NCBI RefSeq assembly: GCF_018812025.1 | Contig: NC_063049.1 | Location: forward strand, 33,815,947-33,879,946 | Source: Megalobrama amblycephala | Taxonomy: Eukaryota > Chordata > Actinopteri > Cypriniformes > Xenocyprididae | DNA length: 64,000 nt | Direction: 5' to 3' | Part shown: positions 53,001-62,814 of the stretch, piece by piece | Layout of the letters: the number at the start of each line of letters is the position of its first letter | Numbering within the stretch: position 1 is the first letter of the stretch | The notes under the pieces: model-generated | Databases searched by the model: none | The model's input: only the letters and a program-made list of their open reading frames with translations | Told to the model about the DNA's origin: nothing | Position numbers and translations under genes: made by a program

Positions 53001-56000
53001 TAACACAAACTCGATGACTTTTCGGGTAAAAAATGCAAGCTTTAATAAGTATGTCTGATTTTTGTTTTCATCCCTGCGCACTTCCAGTATGGCTAAACGT
53101 TGAAGTCACTTTAAACTTTATGATCAGAAATCATCTGTATCATCAATCCCAGGATCCCTTGGATAATATTCCACATGTTGTTTTGGTTGAAACCAAAGGC
53201 ATTAAAGCTTTTTTCTTAAAATTCAGTTTTACTTGTAGATTCATTTTGACTTTTGTGTTTTTATTATTTCTTAAAACTGTGACTTTGGAGACTTTCTAGA
53301 GGTTTTTTTTTTTTTTTTTTTTTTTCTTAGGGAATATTCATGACCATTCATCGATGTGTTGATCACTTGAATGGATAAACCCATTTTCTCTTAATGTGTC
53401 TGCCCTTATTTTATGCAAGTATAGTGTGTGTTTTTGGTTTCCATGCCTTACCCTTGAATTCACTCCTGGACTACCATGCTCAAGTGTTTCCTGTCATTCT
53501 TTGATTACCCAGGAAGTTAATGGGCAGGAGGGGAAATGGCAGAATGAGTAAACTTTAATGCCAGTTTCACTCGGCTTTCTCTCTCTGCCCATTTGAATAG
53601 ATGCAGTGCCATGGAAAGTCCAGCCACAGTCACCTCAAATAACCCAGTCAACTTTCCATAAAGCATAGAAAGGCCCCTAAAGGGTTTTTATTTTGGAATC
53701 TCACCTCTATACTGTGTTGGGTAGTAACAGGCTATGTAATCTGGATTACATAATCAAATTGCAAAAATCTTACATAAAATACTTGTAAATAATTGTATGG
53801 GTTTTTTTTATGAATAACATGAATTGTATGTTGATTTATAATCAGACAACAGCAATAAAATAGTTTGGTAACACTTTACAGTAAGGTTCCATTAGTTAAC
53901 ATGAACTAAGATTAATAAATGCTTTAGAAATATTTTTAATTGTTAGTTTATAGATGAAAAATAGATGAACAGAGATATAATAGGTGTCTGCACACCAGTG
54001 GTCTGAAATGAGGCACTTTTTTTTTTTTTTTTTATAAATCAATGTAAATTCATGTGCGTTATTCAGTTGACACATCTTCCTTGTTAAATGAACATTACTT
54101 TACAGTACATCAAAAAAGGAACCAAATACAATTCTATTTTGTAATTTTACATTAACAATGTAATGTTCTATTTATCAAAACCAAGTCAATCTCACCAAGT
54201 TAGTGTTTTAGGGTGTTTTCACACCTATGGATCGCTTGTTTTGTTCCGAAACAGGGACTAAATTTGTTACAATGTTGCATTTTCTTCTTGGTTCGGTTCG
54301 CTTTCACATGGCAACATTTCAAAGCGTACCAAAATGCATTCAGGCAAGTCACATGAGAGTACAACTGTCCTCTTATTGGTCAGAGTTTTCGCTGCGTCAT
54401 CCATCAAAATAATGATTGACAAGCTAGCTCCATGAGCTTCTTGTGGCTTTATTTGTAACTGTCGAGACACACACAAACACTTTATAAATGTAGCCGTCTC
54501 TCCCGCAGTTAATTCATATTTGCTGCGGCAAATTCAAAACCGCGCTCTTTCTCTCTCTCTCCATCTCTGGATTTCCCAGCGCTGTCTAGTAGGCGACCTG
54601 TTGTCCGTGTGTCTGTCGAGAGAGACCATTTGAATTTTATAATGAAGCAGAGCGGGAATTGAGACTTCGTCGGGACAGCATTCTCGCACGGAGAAGTGTA
54701 ATTACACACCAGAGGCGCTCGTTGGCTTTCAGATATTGTAAATAATGTGCTCACTCACAGAATCAGACATTACTGATTTTTATATCATATTTTCCGTTAT
54801 GAAAATGATATCATTTGGTTCGTTGGTCCGTTAACTGGGTCGATTGCTTTCACATCTCAAGCGAACCGCTCCAGAGTTCGTTTGAAAGCGTACCGAGACC
54901 ACCTCTTCAAGCAGGTCTCGGTACGCTTGTTTGGTCCGCTTTTGGTGCGCACCCGAGTGCGATTGCTGCTTTCACACCTGCCCAAACGAACCGCACCAAA
55001 GGGGCAAACGAACTCTGGTACGATTCAACCGAACTAAATGAGGCAGGTGTGAAAGCACCCTTAAGCATTTCTACATTCATTCCAAAATAATAACTAAAGG
55101 CAATAATAATTTAAACAATATATTTTATTTGTGTATTGCGGTTTTTCTTTTTAATTGTCAACCTAGGCTATTTTAGATCATCAGTCATGCTCCATAAACA
55201 CCGTCTGTCACAGACACGAATTGTATTTTTAATTTCACCAAGCTGATTGCAGTAAAAACCCCCGCAGTCATCATGCTTTCAGTCCATTTCAAGTTTTATT
55301 TTGACGTGACATAATAAAGCAGTGATATCTAACTGGGTGATCTGTTTACTTACTTTTCAATTAGTCTTCCGATTGACGCCATCATTTGTTCAGTCAAACT
55401 GACGCGCGGAACGCGCACGTCAACGAGAGGCGGGATTTATCGCACAAACCAATCATATCCAATCATAACAAATTACATCCAATCATAGCGCGATGGTATG
55501 GAAGCCTGTTTCCGCCACTAAAAAAAAAAAAAAAAAAAAAGATGAATTGCGACTATATCTCAGAATTCTGACTTTTTATCACGCAATTGCGAGATATAAA
55601 GTCGCAATTGCGTGATAAAAAGTCAGAATTCTGAGATATAGTCGCAATTGCGTGATATAAAGTCAGAATAAAACTTTATATCTCGCAATTCTGACTTTAT
55701 ATCACGCAATTGCGACTTTATATCTCAGAATTCTGACTTTATCACGCAATTGCGACTTTTTATCTCAGAATTCTGACTTTATAACTCGCAATTGCGACTT
55801 TATATCTCAGAATTCTGACTTTCTATCACGCAGTTTGGACTTTTTATCTCAGAATTCTGACTTTATAACTCGCAATTGCGACTTTATATCTCGCAATTCT
55901 GACTTTATATCACGCAATTGCGAGTTTATATCTCAGAATTCTGACTTTTTATCACGCAATTGCGACTTTATATCTCATATAACTTATAACTAGCAATGGT

Positions 56001-57316
56001 GAGATATAAACTCGCAATTGCGAGTTAAAAAGTCAGAATTCTGAGATAAAAAGTCACAATTCATCTTTTTTTTTTTTTTTTTTTTTTTTGTGGCGGAAAC
56101 GGGCTTCCATACGATGGAGACATTGCCTCCTCTCACGTGACTTTTCCCCATTCATTCTCAATTACCCCCCACAAAACCCACCGCACGCCGGGGGTCTGAT
56201 GATTTTATATGGTTTCCTATGAGAGGAAAGGGAGGCATGACTCCTCTGTGTAACTTTACCTGCGGGTGTCGCTGTTGGGCAGTGTTCCTTAAGATACGCG
56301 TGATTCTTTTTTGTAATTTTGAAAATTATTTATTGTGATTGGCTCAGAGGCTGAAGTAATTTCAGTAGGCCTCCACATGAATTCTGAAGACAGCAGAAGA
56401 GGGAACAGACAGACATGATCCCAGCCTACTTTGTTGTAGAGTTACATACATACACTGAGCTGTCTCATTCCTCATTTGACCACATACAGAAACAACTTAT
56501 TGAAAATGTGCAATGCAACACTTGCGTTGCAAGACGTCTTAAATCCATCACAAAAAGAAAAATAAAAAAAAAACTTTTTGGAGAGGACTTGTTATTGTTG
56601 AATATGTTAATTTTGATTTTTCTTGTGTGGATTGAAAAATTCTGGAGCAGGAGAAAACAGCAATGCTCCAACTACCTCCTCATTTGAGCTAAAATCACAC
56701 AACTACGCTCACTTTTTTTTTTTTTTTTTTTCTTTTTTTTTAATTTTTAATGTTATTTTTTTTATTAATTTCCTGTGCTCTTTGCAGAATCTGCTTTTGC
56801 ATTCATTTGACCTGAAGGCCTAAAGCACTTCTGCTAGACTGACCTCACAGCTTCAGATAGCGAATCATCTGCTGTGCTGTGAGTCATACAGTAGCAACAG
56901 ATGCTCATTAATTCCCAGCGCATCACTTTTCCCTAAGTGTTCATTTGACTATTGGAATCCTTACATTCTAATTCTCCAGTATATCCTAGAAAACACATCC
57001 TGTATCAAATATTTACCTACTAAATATGTGTATTTCTATGGTAAATACAACCTCTTGGGTTATGTACAGTGTAGCTGTATTTAAATCTATCTTCATATTT
57101 GTGCTGACAGGCTCTCTAGGATGTAGGTGTGTCTTGGGCTTTTGCTGTGGTAATAAGGGGCCTCTTGCTAATTTGCCTTCAGGCTTTTCGGAGCGCATTA
57201 GTGCCTCTCACCCAGTCCATGACCTAATGTAAACTTCACTACTATTTATTTGACTGTGCTCTCTACTCTTCCAGGTTAACAGCCCCTATTACATGGCTCA
57301 GCCCTCAGGCCTGTGA
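36075..57316 (+). CDS. gdap2: GDAP2, macro domain plus CRAL-TRIO protein (13 coding exons, complete)
   Basis: Ganglioside-induced differentiation-associated protein 2. Coding exons: 36075-36271, 38045-38184, 38362-38515, 39109-39197, 39315-39391, 39704-39863, 43536-43686, 45279-45355, 46575-46651, 47350-47489, 48998-49052, 50063-50206, 57275-57316. All introns are GT-AG and phases agree, giving 1503 nt, 500 residues plus stop (human is 497). The start MDPLGARSQFVEV matches the family N-terminus and lies just inside the exon. The macro domain spans about residues 45-225 (VALLNCTAIV, STSNETLTDKNP, CRTGEAK, FNLAARFIVHTVGPKY, VVFAVSDVEE). An acidic/proline linker and HAFARMEGDVDKQRK lead to the CRAL-TRIO (SEC14-like) domain at about 345-480 (VMVVVGRNIPVTLID, FVHPTFRSKVSTWFFTTFS). 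The last exon encodes only 13 residues and lies 7.1 kb from the previous one. Loss of human GDAP2 causes a recessive cerebellar ataxia; the molecular ligand is uncertain. Confidence 0.97.
36364..36909. mobile_element. 546-bp TTAA-flanked MITE, gdap2 intron 1 of the coding region
   Basis: Left TTAAAGGTGCTACAGAGGAT, right ATCCTCTATAGCACCTTTAA: inverted ends of about 25 bases with TTAA at both edges. The interior has CG-containing words (ACTCGTGCACGAGT, ACGCATGCGC). A truncated inverted copy is at 61200-61493. Confidence 0.85.
37395..37521 (+). repeat. non-LTR/SINE-like 3' tail with (ATT)n microsatellite
   Basis: GAAAGGTGCTATATAAATAA immediately precedes an ATT run (about 37462-37521). A GCTATATAAATAAA tail followed by a short tandem repeat is typical of 3' ends of fish non-LTR retroposons. 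Only the tail is recognisable; the reading frame across the ATT run is an artefact (poly-leucine). Confidence 0.5.
38916..38937. repeat. (TG)n microsatellite
   Basis: TG dinucleotide run of about 22 bases in the gdap2 intron after the macro-domain exon 38362-38515. Confidence 0.85.
39920..40585. repeat. interspersed repeat of the GATCCTTCAGAAATCATT family with an insert
   Basis: Outer parts (CTGATGCCAAAGCTGAATTT; AGGATTCTTTGAATAGAAAG; AATGCATCCTTACTGAATAA) belong to the family seen at 5380 and 28097. The middle (about 40050-40265), starting near GGGTGGTCACACTACACTTT, is unrelated and replaces the usual central part, so it is probably another inserted element whose ends I could not define. 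Confidence 0.55.
40951..41009. repeat. (GT)n microsatellite, 59 bases
   Basis: Unbroken GT run, the longest dinucleotide repeat in the window, in the 3.7-kb gdap2 intron 39864-43535. Confidence 0.95.
41010..43535. other. gdap2 intron 39864-43535, right part
   Basis: No exon recognised. A repeat starting TTAAAGGTGAAGTGTGTACC lies at about 41513-41720. 42960-43330 is less AT-rich, free of obvious repeats and may be conserved non-coding DNA. A homopolymer-rich T tract lies at 42680-42710. Confidence 0.4.
43855..44801 (+). mobile_element. interspersed element, about 950 bp, gdap2 intron
   Basis: Left end TTTAAAGGTGCCAAAGAACA, right end GAATCTAGGGCACCTTTCAA, roughly inverted over the terminal ~12 bases (AAAGGTGCC / GGGCACCTTT). 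The first 85 bases match positions 1-85 of the window in reverse. No coding sequence is visible and no exact duplication could be set. Confidence 0.65.
44813..45000. repeat. hAT-like terminus interrupted by a short insert
   Basis: TAGGGCTGGGTGGTATTA at 44813 and GGGCGGTATAACATTTTAAA near 44917 look like parts of one hAT-like end (TAGGGCTGGGCGGTATA) split by about 90 bases starting GCCTGGGTGCCAGCCC and ending GTCAGGCTA. Edges are uncertain. Confidence 0.4.
47490..48997. other. gdap2 intron with no recognised repeat at 48560-48990
   Basis: No exon beyond those assigned. 48560-48990 is moderately GC-rich with no transposon hallmark. The rest shows no named feature. Confidence 0.35.
49690..49900. 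repeat. degenerate fragment of the GATCCTTCAGAAATCATT family
   Basis: GCTGTTCTATTCATCAATGA and GCCTTGGTGAGCAAAACTAA match the inverted arm of the 28097-29008 element. Only about 200 bases remain. Confidence 0.5.
50207..54207. other. long last gdap2 intron (50207-57274), left part
   Basis: The 7.1-kb last intron separates a 13-codon terminal exon from the rest. In this part no exon is recognised. GGTAACACTTTACAGTAAGG at about 53869 begins a known teleost repeat type; T tracts occur at 53303-53325 and 54017-54033. 52730-52930 is repeat-free and a candidate for conserved non-coding DNA. Confidence 0.45.
54211..55060. mobile_element. 850-bp Harbinger-like MITE, gdap2 intron
   Basis: Ends GGGTGTTTTCACACCT and AGGTGTGAAAGCACCC with TTA on both sides (54208-54210, 55061-55063). 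TTA is the classical PIF/Harbinger target. Inner words recur in both orientations (TTCGGTTCGCTTTCACA; CACACCTGCCCAAACGAACC; AAGCGTACC and GGTACGCTT). No transposase. Confidence 0.85.
55497..56111. mobile_element. 615-bp foldback with alternating palindrome array, gdap2 intron
   Basis: Inverted ends TATGGAAGCCTGTTTCCGCC and GGCGGAAACGGGCTTCCATA, followed inward by an A run and a T run, with CGATGG repeated at both edges (55491-55496, 56112-56117). The core alternates CGCAATTGCG-type and CAGAATTCTG-type palindromes, spaced by ACTTTATATCT-like linkers, over about 500 bases. No coding sequence. Confidence 0.85.
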
Positions 57317-57905
57317 TGGTAGCAGATAAATTCAGCACTGAGGAGTTTTCCCTGGGCCGACACTCAACCCGATGAACCTGACTCTGACATGAATTCAAGA
57401 CGGATGCAGTCGAAAGTGCTACGTTTTCTCCGTGACAGTGAGAGATTGTTGATCAATAATGCTGTATAAACACAACCTGCTGAACTGCCACAGACAAAAA
57501 ATATCATTGAAGGAACCTCTGGCCTGACCGAAGCTATTCTTGGACAAGGTATGTGTGTGTGGTGTGGATGAAGAGACTGATTTTGACAAACATGCCCTAC
57601 ATACTAAACCAATATTTTGTACCAATGTGAAACACATGTACCAGTGTCTACATGAATAATGGCTGGAAATTGACGAAACCATTCTGGTTTTAATTTCTCT
57701 CGTCCTTGTCCATCCAATCAGATTTAAAAGCCTCATATTTTGCCATCTGAACAGTTTTGTAGTTTCATTTATTTCCATGTCTGCACAGTCACCAGAAGGA
57801 ACAGCATTGTGCTTTTATCTTGAGTCTCAAGCACTTTTACAGCTTTATCTGAGGTATTAAACAAACATCACTACAGATTCTTGAGCTTTGGCAGCAAGCA
57901 AATTG

Positions 57906-57947
<42 letters not shown>

Positions 57948-58390
57948 AGCGGATGTGATGTCAGAAAGATTGCTTTGTGAAGCTCTAAATTCAGGTTGGC
58001 CTGTTGAGATTTCAGTTACCCTGTTAATAGTACTTTTCTCCTATTCCTGTCAATGGTACATCAGTGTTCTGGTGGGTTCCCCTGAGGTGCACTAAAAATG
58101 CTAGTGTGTCGGTTTGTATTTTATTTGGTGAAGCTGATTTACATGCATGGCCAAAGGAATCTCACAGGCTGAGAGCTGATCTCAAAGTGAAGCCTTGTAA
58201 ATAGGTAATTGTAGATACTGCAAATGCTGCCTCTTACTATTAATTCTGGTTTGTTTTTTAGTCAGCCTTTACTGTAGCGGTTCAGTGATTTAATGTGCTA
58301 AATTTTGTACCGTTTTAAATGAAATATGATGTATGAATTATGAAGAGAGTGCTCTTTGAATAAATGGAATATCGAAATATGTTGTTATCA
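57317..58390 (+). other. gdap2: gdap2 3'UTR and poly(A) signal
   Basis: The region after the stop codon has no coding signal. AATAAA occurs at 58359-58364 and is followed from about 58395 by a GT/T-rich stretch, the usual arrangement of a cleavage site. A GT microsatellite at 57909-57945 lies inside the inferred 3'UTR. The 3' end is inferred from these signals only. Confidence 0.55.
57909..57945. repeat. (GT)n microsatellite in gdap2 3'UTR
   Basis: Unbroken GT run of about 37 bases. Confidence 0.9.
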
Positions 58391-59046
58391 TTAATCTGTG
58401 TTTGGGTGTCTTTTTTTTAGGCCGAAAACTGTTATGTTTCATAATTTCCGTGTCAACTATAGTTGTAATAATAATAATCTGTACTCATCAGTTGTGCAAA
58501 AAAAAAAAAATGTATTCAGGTTAAGCAAAAAATCATAGCTGTCCTTTTATGAAACCACGCACTGAATACAGGGGTCTATCAAACATGGTAAGGTTTTTTT
58601 CTTGGTAAAGTTGTTTCAAGGCAAACAAATCTCTTTGCAATTAAGACATGGAATTATTTTCTTGGGTTGAGGGGAAGCAGTGGTTTCTGTTCACATGAAT
58701 CAGATTTTAATATAGAGACACTTTGTGTGGAGGAAAAATAATCATTAGTATAGCAGCCACTGATATTTTCCCACAGAGTTGTACAATTACACAACCATAA
58801 ACGTTTTGGTGCATAATGCCGACTAGACTGGATGGAAAGACATTTTAACCATTCAAGCCAGAGTGTGATGTTACATCCAAACCATCAGGGGAATAATGTT
58901 TATCATTATTTATATGACAACATAAATTTAACATGGCTGATGACATTGAAGCAAAAAATATATCTGGAATATTTACTAAATATCTTTTATTGGACAGATG
59001 TGCCTACTCTTTAGTGCTTTTTGTTAACACTGAGAGCCAAAACTGA
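58391..59046. other. intergenic, nothing recognised
   Basis: AT-rich sequence past the inferred gdap2 poly(A) site. No exon, RNA gene or repeat family recognised. Confidence 0.4.
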
Positions 59047-59252
59047 TCAGTTCTTGAAAACAACATTAAAGTGTTTTTCACGCTCCAAGGCAGTATCTAC
59101 AGCCTTGAGTCTGCGTGAAAATGTCTCCATCACCTTTGCATATCTGGCCACGTCAATTCCTTCCCCAATCTTTGCAAAACTGAATTTCATTCACATTGAG
59201 TGGACAGCCCTTTTCACGTCCATCCATATGTTCTCAGTCGGATTGGTCAAAT
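59047..59252 (-). pseudogene. Tc1-like transposase C-terminal remnant
   Basis: Read on the minus strand, the frame contains NPTENIWMDVKRAVHSM, one stop, then ARYAKVMETFSRRLKAVD before a final stop. This is the layout of the Tc1 transposase C-terminus (NPIENIW near the last acidic catalytic residue, then the RRLQAV motif). The internal stop, and the absence of the upstream domains, make it a dead fragment. No inverted terminal repeats were found around it. Confidence 0.65.
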
Positions 59253-59856
59253 AGCACGTTATATACTTCAGTCGTGCTGTTTGTTTTTAATCATTTAAGC
59301 ACCGCTGGTAAAGCAGCAGTCCAGCAGAGTGCCAGTGTCTCTCTGTGGTGGCGCATGTGGTGAGGAAAATGAATCAGTCTTTAACAGAGCTCTCACCATG
59401 TCTGAGGGGTCAGTCGAGCTGTAACACCTGGACAAGATTGCTTTGGCTTTATACTGTGACTTAGACCGAGTATGACAACAACATCAGGAATCAGCAGGGG
59501 TATCTGGGAAATGGAGACATGACACTGTGCCTCTCATCATCATTGGCTGGTCTGCAGCCTCGCAAGAGCTGTCCTTAAATAACCCTCCTTACAGCATTTT
59601 TTTTTTTTTTTTTTTAGAAAATGCATTAATATATATTCATACATTCAGGTAATTCACCTAAACTCAGCAAGAACAGATTTTTCATGCTTGTGCAATGAAT
59701 CATAAACAAGTATTGCACATGATGCACCCGTGGAACAGTCCGTAAGACACTAACGGTAATGTAAGACAGTGCTAGAGGGAGACAGGAAGGATAGCTGATC
59801 GTTCTTGCAGTGCCAAACCATATGTCAGAGTTTCGAGTGCCTTGTTGGAAGAGTGG
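59253..59856. other. intergenic, nothing recognised
   Basis: No exon or repeat family recognised; a T run lies at 59600-59616. Confidence 0.4.
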
Positions 59857-60220
59857 GTTAAAGGATTAGTTCACTTTCAAATAAAATTTTCCTGGTAATT
59901 TAGTCACCCCCATGTCATCCAAGATGTTCATGTCTTTCTTTCTTCAGTCGAAAAGAAAGGTTTTTGATGAAAACATTCCAGGATTATTCTCCTTATAGTG
60001 GACTTCAATGGCCTCCAAACGGTTGAAGGTCAAAATTACAGTTTCAATGCAGCTTCAAAGGGCTTTAAACGATACCAGACGAGGAATAAGGGTCTTATCT
60101 AGCGAAACGATTGGTCATTTTTGAAAAAAAATGTAAATGTATGTGCTTTATATAAACAAATGATCGCCTTCCAAGTGCTTCCGCCAAAACCGCACTTTCG
60201 AATTCTTCAAAAAGCTCATC
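59857..60220 (+). repeat. half copy of the AAAGGATTAGTTCACTTT foldback
   Basis: Starts GTTAAAGGATTAGTTCACTT and matches the left arm of the 31660-32395 element through CAGACGAGGAATAAGGGTCT. It continues into sequence absent from that copy (GTGCTTCCGCCAAAACCGC), so it probably retains part of a longer ancestral interior. The right arm is missing. Confidence 0.7.
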
Positions 60221-60713
60221 CCTGGATATTACAACATTCCTCTCGCAAAAATATTACTGCTACTTTCCATGCATTTGATTGGCATCTCACTTATTTTGAC
60301 ACTGTCGAGCGCTGTTATGGCTGAGACGGAGCAACCTAAAAACCTTTCAATCTTTTTGGCATCCAAATAACAAACAGTTATGGAGTGCACAAATATCAAG
60401 AATATTACATTTTGAGGGTATAGCTACAGTGTATTCATACAGCATCATATCTTCTACATTTAAATTTTATTATGAACGACTGCTATTCAAAGAGTCAAAA
60501 ACACATCTTCTTAGGCCTGCCTAATGCCGAGGAAGCCACCTCTTTTCCAAGTTGCGTAGATGTTGATATTGGAAGCGTCGGAGTTAGAGCCCCCTCTCCT
60601 ATAGTTGTGGGTTTATTTAATAAAAAAGAAAGGGGGGAAAAAAAGATATCCATTTAGTTTAATTAGACTGCTATTTAGCATAATTCTAAACTATAGTGAG
60701 AAAAGATTGACGA
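60221..60713. other. intergenic, nothing recognised
   Basis: No exon or repeat family recognised in this stretch. Confidence 0.35.
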
Positions 60714-61199
60714 TACACTGTAAAACGAAACAAATGAAATGAGTTTGTTTCACTCAAATAATGATAGTTCATTGTACTTAATAGAAAAAAAGTTGCGTGA
60801 ACTCATAATTTGATTTTAGTAAGCAGAACTTAATATGATTGAGTTAAATGTAGATACTTAAATGTTTTGAGTATTCTGAACCTATTGAGTTTTACAGTGC
60901 TTCTGTTCTGTGATCATTGCTTTGTGCCAATGTTAGGTTTTGCTTAGTCTTATGTAACTTTATTACTTTGAGTTTGATGAACTTAAACCATTTAAGGCAA
61001 TCGGTTTCCTCAAACTGTTTAAGTAGCTATAGTTGGTAAGACTTAGTTAGATTAGTTATCTGAATTCAAACTGAATGAGTGGAATAAACTTAAAATCTTT
61101 GAGTTTACTCTAATTATTGACATAACCAACACCAAAATATGAGTGAATTTAACTTAATGTATATGAGTTTACAGTACTCATACTTATTGGTTTTAAAAC

Positions 61200-61493
61200 T
61201 TAAAGGTGATAGAGAGGATTTTTTCGTCGACTGAGAATCCAAAGACTGTTACTGAGTTTTTGAAATGAGCGCATGCGTAAGAACAACCCCCCCTCCTTCA
61301 CAGCTCATTTTAAAGGAACGCCTCCCAAAACTCGTGCACGAGTATTGGAACACGAGTGTTTACCACCGGCATTCGCTTTGTCGTGTTTTTTGGATTCATT
61401 ATGTCGGACTCACCGCAGGTAACTCATAATCTGCAGTTGTTACTCCTGTCTCCTGACAAAAACATTGCATGTGGCGCCTGTGGAGTGTGGAAA
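61200..61493 (-). repeat. truncated inverted copy of the AAAGGTGCTA MITE
   Basis: CTTAAAGGTGATAGAGAGGA and following sequence (GAGCGCATGCGTAAGAACAA, ACTCGTGCACGAGT) match the right half of the element at 36364-36909 in reverse orientation. The far end is missing. Confidence 0.75.
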
Positions 61494-61521
61494 GTTAATC
61501 GGTTTCCTCAAATGGTTTGAG

Positions 61522-62297
61522 TTAAAGGGATAGTTCACCCAAAAATGAAAATTTGATGTTTATCTGCTTACCCCCAGTGCATCCAAGATGTAGGTGACTT
61601 TGTTTCTTCAGTAGAACACAAATGATGATTTTTAACTCCAACCGTTGCCGTCAAATAATGGGAGTGGATGGGGACTTCTGCTATAAGAGTAAATAAAGCT
61701 TGCTTAGACAAATCCAAATTAAACCCTGCGGCTCGTGACGACACATTGATGCCCTAAGACACGAAACGATCGGTTTGTGCGAGAAACCGAACAGTATTAA
61801 TATTATTTTTTACCTCTAATACACCATGTCCAACTGCATTCATCACTCGATTCGTTTGGTCTGATCGCGCTCTGACAGCGGCAGTGATGTCTCGCGCATA
61901 TACTTCAATGAGAGCGAGACATCACTGCCGCTGTCAGAGCGCGATCAGACCTTACTAACGAGTGCTGCACGCGGTTGGACATAGTGGTGTATTAGAGTTA
62001 AAAAATGATATAAATACTGTTCGGTTTCTCGCACAAACCGATCGTTTCGTGTCTTAGGACATCAATGTGTCGTCATGAGCCGCAGGGTTTAATTTGGACT
62101 TGTCTATGCAAGTTTTATTTACTCTTATAGTAGAAGTTCCCATCCACTAGCATTATTTGACTGACAGACGCCAACGGTTGGAGTTAAAAATCATCATTTG
62201 TGTTCTACTGAAGAAACAAAGTCACCTACATCTTGGATGCACTGGGGGTAAGCAGATAAACATCAAATTTTCATTTTTGGGTGAACTATCCCTTTAA
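61522..62297. mobile_element. 776-bp TTAA foldback, second copy, with perfect central stem
   Basis: Ends TTAAAGGGATAGTTCACCC and GGGTGAACTATCCCTTTAA, TTAA at both edges. Arms are nearly identical to those of the element at 1665-2438. The centre holds a perfect 38-bp inverted repeat (61858-61895 with 61914-61951), containing GCGCTCTGACAGCGGCAGTG. No coding sequence. Confidence 0.88.
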
Positions 62298-62519
62298 CAT
62301 AACTTATCGGGTTTTACAGTGTATAATTCGCCAGTTGAGAGAGAATGGTTTTTTTGGTTTCTTAGTATTTAAAAATGATTTAGCAATTTACTCAATTTAC
62401 TCACTAAAATAATTGTAAAAGACAGATAAAAAGAGAAAACATAAATTCTATCAGTTATTTATTTTTATTCATAGCTTCCACAACATCATAAATGGCTCTG
62501 GCCACATGTACGCAAAATG

Positions 62520-62814
62520 ATAAAGGGAAAGTCCACTTGATGAAAAATCTCTCATTACTCCTCATGTCGTTTCAAACCTGTATGATACAGGTTTGTTGAC
62601 TTGCTTTCTTCTGTGGAGCATTTAAAAAAGCTGATTGAAGAATGTTGGTTGGCAAATAGTTTTGTCCATACAATGGAAGTCAATAGGAACCAAAACTGTT
62701 TGGTTACCAACATTCTTCAAAATAGCCTATCTTTTATGTCCTGCCGCATAAAGTCATATGGGTTTAAAATGACATGAGTAATGAGGGGGGGGGGGGTTAA
62801 CTATTCTTTTAAAG
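62520..62814. repeat. short TTAA-family foldback copy
   Basis: AAAGGGAAAGTCCACTTGAT at the left and GGTTAACTATTCTTTTAAAG at the right, with CTCATGTCGTTTCAAACCTG inside: the general plan of the AAAGGGTTAGTTCAC family. A G homopolymer of about 12 bases lies near 62785. Inner words GAATGTTGGTTGGCAAATAG and TTGGTTACCAACATTCTTCA form a hairpin. Confidence 0.6.

Larger units (their letters stand above)
60716..62321. mobile_element. possible composite element with CACTGTAAAA ends
   Basis: CACTGTAAAACGAAAC at 60716 and GGGTTTTACAGTG ending at 62321 are inverted and each is flanked by TA. TCGGTTTCCTCAAA occurs at about 61000 and again at about 61499, showing that related sequence lies on both sides of the truncated MITE at 61200-61493. 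A GAGTTTTACAGTG near 60887 could instead close a short 184-bp element, so the full span is uncertain. Confidence 0.4.

Noticed and set aside
59021..59254. 77-codon plus-strand frame
   Set aside because: It is the complement of the Tc1 transposase remnant, which is the frame with family resemblance.
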